Source: Heterobasidion occidentale
Lineage: Eukaryota > Basidiomycota > Agaricomycetes > Russulales > Bondarzewiaceae
Direction: 5' to 3'
Assembly: GCA_039111635.1 (NCBI GenBank)
Contig: JBCAQO010000003.1
Location: 1,860,001-1,924,000 of the forward strand
Length of the DNA stretch: 64,000 nucleotides
Under the pieces are notes generated by a model, which searched no databases, was not told the DNA's origin, and was given only the letters and a program-made list of their open reading frames with translations. The stretch's first letter is position 1; every line of letters starts with the position of its first letter. A program made the position numbers and the translations under genes. Positions 35,187-44,343 of the stretch are shown here, piece after piece.

Positions 35187-37231
35187 ATGAGCAAGCGCCC
35201 TTCGTTCTCTGGAGGGCAGCTTTCTTAGACTCCTTCCTCGTCTCAAAGACGCGCAATGTGAAGGAAAACGTCGCGCCCTCGACATCGTCCAAGAGGAAGA
35301 GAGTACCAAAGGACGATGACGAGTATGACGACCGTGCTTTCAAAAAAGACAAAGAGGAGAAGAAAGTCCAGATCCCTCCTCGTGGGGCGAAACGCGGTGA
35401 TCGTAAGCCACTTGGCCCTGGACATAGACAAAGCATATTCACTTTTATATAAAGGGTCGACCCCTCTCCTACATTCCAGGACAGTAGGAGGCTTGCATAC
35501 CCCATTATCCTACGGAAACACTCCGGTGGCGAAATCGAAAAACAGGTCTACCACTAAAGTGGTTCACACTGTGCCGTCGAAATTTGTCCAAGTACTCTAC
35601 ACTGCGTCACTTCAATTCCATTATACTGACCTAGTCATAGCCTGCGCCATTTCCGTTACCGTCGCCGCCACAGATCACGGCCTCAGAATTTGCATATATG
35701 AGGCGCGAGTTCGTGGCATCCGAAGAGATGTGGTCCAACGCCGCGTCTACCAGTAAAGCAGGAACGCTTCCTACCCCGTCTTCACCAAGACGTAAACGGC
35801 GGCGCAGAAACCCAAGTCCGACATCTCCAGTGGAGCGGGGGTTCACCTTCAGTCGCCAGCATCGCATACCTTTCACGCCAGAATCCCAACGCGTCGTTCC
35901 TTCCTCTCAGCCATCGCTAGACGGTCGAGGCGACGGGACTTCTGAGGACCCTTTTACCGCCTCGCGAGCACGTCTGTCTTCACACCCCTTTGACTTCGAC
36001 ATGCTCCCTTCCCCTTCAATACCACCGTCGACTTATGAGTCTGCTGTACCTCGGACTCGTCTTTTCAAGGTTCCGCTTTCTCCCTTGCGGCTTGATCTAG
36101 GTCAAGGTGTCCGGGGATCAACCACTGCAGATGAACAGAAGAATGATAGTGCTGAATCGCCTGTTCGCTGGAATGAAGAAACGATACCATCCTCTCAGAG
36201 CCAGTATCTAGTAATGGGATCGTCGCCCGTACATCCCACAAAGCCGCTGGCGTTGAGGACTCCGCAACATCATAGTGACGACATTGTGCCCACTTCCCAG
36301 AGCCAAGAAAAAGAATTGATTATACCTAAGGAGGGCAATCACTTTGTTCCTTCTTACTGGCAAGCGCAGAATGCCAACGCGGAACAGAGGTACGCGTATA
36401 TTTCATAGGCTTCGCGTGCGTGTCATAACGCTTTGATGACAGCGGACACAATTCTTCGTTAAGCTCTCCGTTGTCGCCTTTGTCACCTTCCGGTGACTTC
36501 CAGCCACTCCGTCCTCCGATCAAGCCTTCGCCTCAGTTGGTCGAAGAGCCCTCACGGGTTGCGGGCGCGGGCGACTCGCAGCTGACTCGCAGCTTCAACA
36601 CTGCAGCTTTGATAGCTCGCAGACCGAACCAGACTCTCAAGCCATATCATACTATTATCCGTCCCAGGCTCATTCCCCCGTCTTACAGCCCCATACCCCG
36701 CTTCAAGCCATCTCATTCAATGGAGTCCCTATTCAACATCGGGTGGGTGCAGATGGCAGGGAGGATCAGTCTATGCATGCTGCCGAACCTATAGGGAGCC
36801 GAAAAGCACCAGAGGAAGACACCGAGCCCGTTTCTGACGAAGAGCTCGCAGAAATTGGTCCTATGCGCTGTTCTGCGAATTCGCCATCCGAATCCGCGAA
36901 TCGCAAACTTGACACGGTCACTTCTCCAGTTCGGGGCCAGCCAGATCACCACATGTCTGTACGCGATGACCTCCCGAACTCTCCGACTACCAACCCTTCG
37001 CGCCCCGCTGCCCTTCGCATCCCTAGGAAAATGGTGACCAAGATGGCTGATATAATCGACAGGCTTGACGCGATGACTTCTCAGGAGCTCGAAGGGAGTT
37101 TGTCTTTCAGCGATGTGTCCTCCGGTGGCTCGATGCTCGAATTCGAATCTCTCCCTTCCGTCTGGGGCGACCTTATCAACGGATCAAACCAGGATCTCAG
37201 TGACGTTGATCACACTACGCGCGACGGCTAA
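35187..37231 (+). CDS. unknown SQ-rich nuclear-type protein, 5' end unresolved
   Basis: No family recognised. Supported exons: frame-checked coding to 35402, then 35485-35585, 35641-36389, 36443-36539, 36593-37231, ending in phase. The first ATG (35187, MSKRPSFSGGQ) runs into a stop at 35226, while the next frame continues FLDSFLVSKTRNVKENVAPS; one missing base in the T-run near 35220 would join them (about 620 aa). Features: basic clusters (SSKRKR, RRKRRRRNP), a repeated motif (VVPSSQ, TIPSSQSQ, IVPTSQSQ), further SQ sites (DSSQTEPDSQ), and a C-terminus with a short helix (MVTKMADIIDRLDAM). SQ clusters suggest an ATM/ATR-type kinase substrate. The shared promoter with dUTPase carries paired ACGCGT. 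Confidence 0.7.
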
Positions 37232-37488
37232 GGCAACTTCCCTTCGTGTATTTTGTTTCAGGTTCTTGGACTGTTTTACCTCGGATTTTTCTTGCATTCG
37301 CTCACACGCGTGGCTTTCGTTCTCTTCGCGCATCCGACATTGCTCTCTAGTCGCAAACATCATGTAGCATAGTATATCACAGCGTCTACTTATCTTGAGT
37401 TTGTACGCATATATGAATATTTTCGGTCTCTATTTGGAATGGAGTTCGAACGCTAGGTAACTAAATGCTTCACCCTGCACACGTATTC

Positions 37489-39240
37489 CTAGTTATTGAT
37501 ATCGGTTGTGCTGCTTCCAACCGTACGCATTTCCTCCACCCGCGCCTTTTCTACCTGCTCGATTACTTCTTTCACGTCTTGAGGTCCCTCGGGGTGTCCC
37601 AATGCGTTAGGTGGCATGACAGGCGATAGCAGCTTCGCGTCGTCCATGACCTTGTCGCCGAAGGCCTCACCCAGCTCCTCCAGCGTGAGATGTGCCGTCT
37701 CGGGGTATACGAAATACACGAAGACGCCTGAGATGGCACAGAAACCGAGGAGGAGGAAGTAGTACCCTCCGTGGATGGCTGAGAAGAGAGGCGGGGTGAT
37801 GAAGGCTATGATAAAGTTGAAGATCCAGTTGGAAATGGTCGACAACGCCATGCCCTTTGCGCGTGCACGAAGAGGGAAGATCTCTGCACCGAGCAACCAA
37901 GGCGTTGGGCCCCAACTGTCATATGATGAGTACGTGCCCAACGTTCGGGGGGTGAGGTCGAGACTTACGTCGCGCCAAAGAAGAACAGGTAGATACACAC
38001 AGCGGCGAAGATTCCGTTGGCGGCTGGCATCCTTACAGGACCTTCCGGAAGACTGTCAGAGTAAAACTGCAGCCCGCCGATGACCGCAAGTGACGCCACC
38101 AAAGCTGCGCTCCCGAAGAGCAAGAAGAACCTCCTGCCCCACTTGTCAATATAAAACATGGTTGGAACGGTTCCCGCACAATAGATGAGTGCGCACGCGC
38201 CAGAGTAAAGTAGTGCTTTAGAGACAGTAAAGCCAGCGCGTGTCAGGTTTGTGGGCAGAAAGTACAAGATTGCGTTGATCCCGTTGAGCTGGGCAAACAT
38301 CTGACAGGTGATGCCGACGACACTGCGGCGCGTGTACTGTTTGAAGAGCTGCGCCCAAGACGCCTGACCAAACGTGTCTTCGTAGGCGATCGCCGCGACG
38401 ATCTCGGCGTAGCTTTTCTGGATTTCAGGTTCCAAAGGATCGCCATGTCCTGTGAGGTCGGCGAGCGCACATAGCCCTTCCTCCTTGAATCCGTTCTTGA
38501 TGAGCCAACGAGGTGTCTCGGGAAGGACAAAGGTCCACATAGCAAGGATGAATGCCATGACGGCTTGAATGATGTAGGGCCCACGCCACGCGATCTCGCT
38601 AGGCATAGCAAAGAAGAACCCGTAGCCGACCCACGCAGAGAGCACATAGCCACCGTTAAGGCAAAGATATTCGATGGACACAAAGACACCCCGAGCATGG
38701 CCAGGCGCAATCTCACATTGCAAGATGGGCACAGTCATAGAGAGCATACCGACAGCGACACCTTGAATGCACCGACCGACAATAAGCGTTGCCAAGTTCG
38801 GAGAAAACATCTGTATGAAAGAAGCTATAAAATATATGACAGCGCCAATGCGAACAGACATGCGTCGGCCAAGGATGTCGCAGACGTATGCCGCCCCCAT
38901 CGCGGATATAGCAGCGGTGATATTCAAACAAGCGACCGTGATGGCTGTGATATTCAGCCCTGGGTCAGTTGCGCGAAGGGATACGCAGATGATATCGCTC
39001 ACCCAAGACGGTTGGATTCACGCCACTGTGACCAGCTTGTATTTGATCTAACGTCACTACCTTCCCGAACATCCTCTTGATGAAGGCGGGTTGAACCTGG
39101 TTGGCCGCAATTACACCTTGGCTGTACCCAAACATAGCATCACCGAGGGATGCTAGCGCAGACGACGCGGCGAGGAGCGGCTTGCCAACCATCCATCGAG
39201 GATAGCGGACTGTATATGTGGTACGTTTCAGATAATCCAT
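37489..39240 (-). CDS. MFS sugar transporter
   Basis: Exons 39240-39003, 38959-37969, 37915-37489; 551 aa, as expected for fungal sugar porters with 12 membrane helices. Signatures: GYSQGVIAANQ in helix 1, DILGRRMSVRIGAV, GRCIQGVAVGML, LPETPRWLIKNG closing the first half, QMFAQLNGINAILYF in helix 7, DKWGRRFFLLFGSAAL, and FVYPETAHLTLEELGE after helix 12. These are the diagnostic motifs of the sugar porter family; whether the substrate is a hexose, pentose or another small molecule cannot be told. The start MDYLKRTTYTVRYP precedes helix 1 by a short cytosolic tail. It is divergent from an SDR gene. Confidence 0.95.
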
Positions 39241-40004
39241 GCCGGTTGGGAGTGAAGTATAATGATATCAGAGGGAGAATGAAGACTGAACAAGTGGTGC
39301 AATGTCAATTCTGTTGGGAGAGCATTACGAGGTTGACCAGGCCAGATATCATCCAGCCAGCCATCCACAATGGGTACATTGAAGTTTCGTGGACTGGGCG
39401 TGAACGCAATTCAGTCTTAGAGTAGAAAGGAGCAGAACGGGGAAACCAGGCTCGATCGACAGTTCGTACTTCTGTGGCTCATGAAGATTAGTGTCAGGAC
39501 CATGATCATTCGAATTCATTAGGTTAACAGGCGGATACTGTACATACGCCTTATCTCCTCTGGATACTGCGGAGATGACCTTCGTGGCTGGGCAGAGATG
39601 CATATCCGCCCATCCGTGTAAGGAATCGATAGCTGACTGCAAGCGATACCACTCGTGATGCATTCGGATCTGTTCTGGTGGTGTTTATTCTGCCGCAGTG
39701 CTGTTGAACCGAAGGAAAATGTGATTCTGATGTGCGTGAGTGAGTTCAGCAAACGGGAATAGACGGGATATGATACGAGAGGCGACATTCGTGTGGAAGG
39801 ACACCGACGCAATCTCGAGCGTCTCGAGCCGGGCGGGGGACTCGGAGAGAAGCGGAGGAACGGAGGCGGAGGTCGAGCCAACGCTGTGGGTCTGAACGCT
39901 GGCGGCACAACCCGACACTTATCTTATCTCGGTCAATTTATAGACCCTCGGAGAGCACGTCCGAGTCTACAATTCGCCCTCCTCCTCTCGACCCCTCACT
40001 CAAA
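39241..40004. other. divergent promoter region between transporter and SDR
   Basis: 764 bp between two start codons. The frames inside have no family resemblance. A TTTATAG word about 75 bp before the SDR ATG (near 39930) may serve as a TATA element. The arrangement would allow co-regulation of the two genes. Confidence 0.4.
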
Positions 40005-41422
40005 ATGCCTGGCCGTCTCCAATACAAGGTCTGTCGCCGTCAAACATGTATCTCAACGTCTACTGAAGTTTATGCATTAGTCTGCTATCATTACCGGTGC
40101 TGGATCGTACGCCCATTGCATCTCGATCCCGAAAAATGCAAACCTGACTCGATTGCATGTGCAGCGGCATCGGCCTCGAAACAAGCATTCTCTTCGCACA
40201 AGAGGGTGCGAATGTGTTGCTCGTTGATATCAACCTCGAAGCAGCAGAAAAGGCAGCTGCCCTCATCGCGCAGAAGTCCCCGAACGTCAAGGCGATCGCC
40301 GCCAAAGCAGATGTCGGCAAGGAGGCGGATATCAAGGCAGCTGTCGACAAGGCAGTGAAGGAGTTCGGCCGATTGGACGTGATGGTGCGCGATCTCTATT
40401 GTGGGCACGATATCTAATGCTAACCTCTAGACCTTCCTTACCTCTTAGTTCAATAATGCCGGTGAGGACAAATGGCCATTCATCTCGCCCCACTTACAGA
40501 TCCCAGGCGTCTTTCAGGAATCATGCACCCGGCAGACGACAACGCTCTCAACACCGAGGAACGCATCTGGGATTTGACCATGCAGATTAATGTCAAGGGT
40601 GTCTGGTGGGGCTCCAAGTACGCTATTCTGGCCATGCGCGAGAACCCTACGGATGCGTCCAAGGGCTTGCATGTCGGCGGAAGCATCATCAACACTGCCA
40701 GCTTTGTTGCGTCGATGGGCGCTGCTACTCCCCAGCTTGCATGTATGTGGTTCACATACGCATGACCGACTCGCTCCAAACTAATGATTGTATATTGTAA
40801 ACAGACACATCATCCAAGGTCGGTCTCTTGCAAGGCATCTGTAAATTACTTTGAACGTGTACTTTGGCAGGGTGCTGTGCTTGCGATGACACGCGAGCTT
40901 GCCATGATCCACGCTCGTGAGGGCATCCGCGTGAACAGTGTTAGCCCGTAAGCCGCACTCGAAGTTATCACACATCCTCTGATACTAATCTTTGCATCCC
41001 AACAGCGGTCCTTTGAAGACTCGTCAGTACACTCTGATCTCGAACTCATGATCGCAACTCAATGTCATGCACATAGCTCTCCTCATGGACTTCCTCGACA
41101 CACCTGAGAAGCGCGACCGCCGTCTGACTCATCTACCAATGGGCCGTTTCGGTGAAGCAGTCGAAATCGCCAAAGCGACATTGTTCTGTCCGTTTTTTCC
41201 TGAACTGGCGCGCGTTGCATATTACTGATCTTTTTCTCGCGGGCAGTGGCTACGGACGAGAGCAGCTACATGACGGTATGAATATTGACACAGCCAGCAT
41301 TATCTTCACTTACATTATATGGTTTCTAGGGAATTGATGTCAAGGTGGACGGCGGCTTGACATCGGCATATGTGACTGCCCTTGGGGAGCCCGTCCTCCC
41401 TCCTCCCTCTAGCCTTGTTTAA
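40005..41422 (+). CDS. short-chain dehydrogenase/reductase
   Basis: Eleven exons: 40005-40028, 40081-40106, 40165-40384, 40449-40461, 40518-40742, 40805-40818, 40871-40947, 41006-41022, 41077-41187, 41247-41275, 41330-41422; 282 aa. Classical SDR motifs: cofactor loop TGAGSGIG near residues 13-20, the Asp of LLVDINLE favouring NAD(H), NNAG, the catalytic Ser in GGSIINTASF, the catalytic pair in YTSSK, and PGPLKTPL. The protein resembles fungal SDRs with 3-oxoacyl-ACP-reductase-like annotation; the substrate is unknown. The gene is exceptionally fragmented: exons of 13, 14 and 17 nt, one of which carries the catalytic Tyr-Lys pair. Confidence 0.93.
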
Positions 41423-41819
41423 GACACATAAGGAGTATAATTAATCGAAGTTCTCATATCTTGTTGTAGTACATAAAATCTCAGAAATTAGCATTCTGCA
41501 TCGCACATGAGAGTGATGCATTGATGTTGAGTCACATAACTTACTCAGTGTGATTCAAGATGTACGACTAAGCCACTCTCGGACAAGGCAAAATATGTTA
41601 TTGATGATGATCAAGTCTTCCACAGACAGTCGAGGCATCTGAAAACATTGTAGATGATCAAGTCTTCCACTCCGTAGACAAAGCACAGATATAGTACAGT
41701 CACTGCATAGCAGGTAGCAAGAAAGGTCTGTTGTACTCACATCATCAAAATCTCAGACAGGAAACTGACACACAAATGAAGTACCAGCGAAGCACGAGGA
41801 GCAGTAGTCGGTGGATGAA
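41423..41819. other. convergent intergenic stretch with a direct repeat
   Basis: 397 bp between the SDR and MPO1 stop codons, A/T-rich for this window. It contains an 18-bp direct repeat, listed separately; no coding frame. Confidence 0.45.
41606..41670 (+). repeat. 18-bp perfect direct repeat
   Basis: GATGATCAAGTCTTCCAC occurs at 41606-41623 and again at 41653-41670, 47 bp start to start. It sits in the 3' flank of two convergent genes; a small local duplication or a processing element are both possible. Confidence 0.85.
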
Positions 41820-42651
41820 TTATAAGGCCTTCGCCCTCTGCTTGTCGCCCTCGATCTTCCTGATCCTGGCAATTTCTTTTCCGACATCATTGGTGAGCTG
41901 CTTGTGCAGTTCGGGCCTGTAGCCGAGCATGAAAAGGACTTCTAGGTGGACGAAGAACGGAGCCAAGACCACAGCTGCGTTCCAACGTAAGAGAACACGG
42001 ACACGATGAGATGAGGTCAATGCCAGATGCGAGGGAGAACATACCTCCGATGAGGTTGTCCAGAAGGGCGGGGGCGCGCTTCTCAGCGAAACCATGGCCG
42101 ATGAACTGAGCGATCCAGGAGACGGCGTGCAGCAAGGCCGCGATCGTGATATTGTCAGCTTTCTTTGAGAAGGAGGTCGCGGTCAACAAAGATGCGATCA
42201 TCTGCGGCGTATACAAAAACTATGGAGCATCATTGTTAGCGCTGACTAACGCAAGATGACGAGAGCGCTTACTGCAGCGACGGGATCAAGGACGAAGTAG
42301 TACGCAAGGTAGATGGCGGCGTGGACGGCGGCGACGTTGAAGTCGAAAAGTAGGTAGTCGTTGAACTTATGGACGCGGCAGGGAAAAAGTCTGGGACAGG
42401 GAGAGTACTGCTGAGGACTTGGAATGTCCTAGAAATTCGGACATTAAGCTTGTTCGAGAGATGGACATCATGTACGTACCATAGGAGAACGGGGACACAG
42501 ATGATGTGAATGTTCACATTGGTGGGGTTCGAGTGGTACGCTCCGTAGAACGTCAACTGTAGGGAAGAGAGCGCTGAGCTCCGGCACGGCTTAGCCTTGA
42601 TCAAAGAATACTCGCTTGTTTTCGAACATCAAACAAGTTAGCAATGGGCAT
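41820..42651 (-). CDS. MPO1: Mpo1-like 2-hydroxy fatty acid dioxygenase (DUF962), frame break inside
   Basis: Exons 42651-42616, 42556-42480, 42428-42273, 42219-42045, 41974-41820; about 199 aa. The start MPIANLFDVRKQ, the His/Asn-rich core FYGAYHSNPTNVNIHII, later AVHAAIYLAYYFVLDPVA, WIAQFIGHGFAEKRAPALLD and FFVHLEVLFMLGY are typical of Mpo1/YGL010w, an ER enzyme that shortens 2-hydroxy fatty acids in phytosphingosine breakdown using iron. Intron 1 starts with GC (CAA|GCGAGT). In exon 3 the frame changes near 42335: WTFQVLSSTLPVPDFFP continues only one base off as VHKFNDYLLFDFN, so one base seems missing; removing a 53-bp intron is a weaker alternative. Confidence 0.85.
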
Positions 42652-43085
42652 GATGTCGACCAAGGGATGTGGAGATGTCGTAGGGAAATACAGAAGTTAA
42701 ACTTTATAGTGCGTGTCTGCTGGCGATGGTGGTGAGGGGAACCGGTTAAGTATGATGGAGGAAAGGGGGCAAGATCACTGCAGAATCATATGCAGGCTCA
42801 TCGCCGGGCACTTAAGGAGCTGTGCGTGATGTCCAGTGCTGGCCAGAGTCGTCTCGCCGTCTCTCACCGTCACTCGCCTGTGTTGCTGGTATATCCTGCG
42901 TTCCACAAAAAAACGAGGTCTACTAGTCGAGAAACACGATGTACTTCTCCAGATGCCGGAAAGCCTACAACAACCAACGATCTGAACAACACCGAAGACA
43001 ACCGGCTAATTTCACGTCATGCGTCACGTGGCCACATCCACGTAGACCGGAGTTGTAGGCGGTTCACCGCGCTGCTCATACCTCC
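42652..43085. other. divergent promoter region
   Basis: 434 bp between the start codons of MPO1 (minus) and SEC22 (plus). No coding frame is supported. Confidence 0.4.
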
Positions 43086-43985
43086 ATGGTCCGTTCAACA
43101 ATAATCGTCCGAGCTTCAGATGCTCTTCCCCTTGCTGCCAGTGTGGACGATGAGCAGGTATGTTCTTTGTGCTTCGTTGCGTGACCGCGTGTGCTCACGC
43201 ACCCACTTCAGACGGAGAACGCACTCCAAGAGCACAAACAACAGGCCAAGCTCATCTTTCGCCGAATAACGCCCAATTCAGAACCTCGACTCTCAATAGA
43301 GAGCGGGGCTTACTCTCTTCAGTGCGCAGCCTTCATTCGTGCGCGTTCAAGCGGGAGCTGAGTGATTCGTTGCTGTCGCGCGCCTCTCAGCTACCTCATC
43401 GCGGACAATGTCGTGTATCTGACCATAGCGGAGAAGTCATATCCCCGAAAACTCGCGTTCTCGTACCTGGACGAACTTTCCAAAGAGTTCGCAACATCAT
43501 ACGGTCCGAAGGTCGAAACCGTGCGGAGACCCTACGCATTTGTGGGCTTCGGTGAGTCGCACCGCCTCATGCGTTCCGAACACCATAATTGAGTGTGCTG
43601 GTGATACAGATACTTTCATGTCCAAGACGGCTCGTCTTTACAGTGATACACGGACGGCTAGTGCAGCAGCAGGCGGCTCGAGTCTTGACCATATAAATGA
43701 CGACCTACAAGACGTGACAAGAATCATGACGAAGAACATGGAGGAGCTGTTGTGGAGAGGCGATTCACTGGACCGTGTGTTTTCCATGATGATGTCGGTC
43801 TGTCGGTCACTCACATGTATTCGTCGACAGGAATGTCACATTTGTCGAACTCGCTTCGATCAGAGTCGGAAAAGTACCGCAAGGCGGCGCGGAACATCAA
43901 CTTCCAAGCTATGCTGCGTCAGTATGCTCCTCTGGCCGGCGTCGTCTTTCTCATCATCATCCTGCTCTGGTGGAGGTTCTCGTGA
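43086..43985 (+). CDS. SEC22: R-SNARE of the ER-Golgi pathway, Sec22 type
   Basis: Exons 43086-43157, 43212-43321, 43391-43551, 43610-43774, 43831-43985; 220 aa. The N-terminal longin domain (IIVRASDALPLAASVDDEQ, YLIADNVVYLTIAEKSYPRK, AFSYLDELSKEF, RPYAFVGF) is followed by the SNARE helix (HINDDLQDVTRIMTKNMEEL, then LLWRGDSLDRMS, with the central Arg of R-SNAREs in WRGDSLDRM) and a C-terminal membrane anchor (LAGVVFLIIILLWW). Sec22 drives fusion of COPI and COPII vesicles. Length, domain order and membrane tail all match the family. Confidence 0.95.
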
Positions 43986-44343
43986 ATGTCTGAAGCAGGG
44001 CTTCTTTCATCGGTGGGCGGTACTACTTATCCCGCTTTCAGTACATAGACTGGATACGTGACTGTTGTCAGTGTGCACTTTGTCCTTTACGTTCTTATTC
44101 ACCTTCTCTGTAAAATTGTGGGGTCTGAGACTCACGTGAGTGCAAGGATCTTATCGGGGGCAGGCATTGTTTTTCGGTAGGTGCCTGCAGGGTACATACG
44201 TAGCGAAGCAGAAGACGTTATCATCAGAACGATCTGCTTATGGTCCATCGCTGCACGAGGCAGCTCCATCGTTCCATCGCCGCTGTAAACCCTTGATCTC
44301 CATCCACGACGAACACTCTCTCCATTCGTTCTCTTCTCCAACC
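43986..44343. other. intergenic between SEC22 and the repeat protein
   Basis: 358 bp, same-strand neighbours. It should hold the 3' UTR of SEC22 and the promoter of the next gene; nothing distinctive seen. Confidence 0.4.

Noticed and set aside
36540..36592. apparent frame break in the SQ-rich gene near 36.5 kb
   Set aside because: A 53-bp GT-AG intron with a CTGAC branch-like site fits phase exactly and restores an SQ-rich frame, so no indel is needed.
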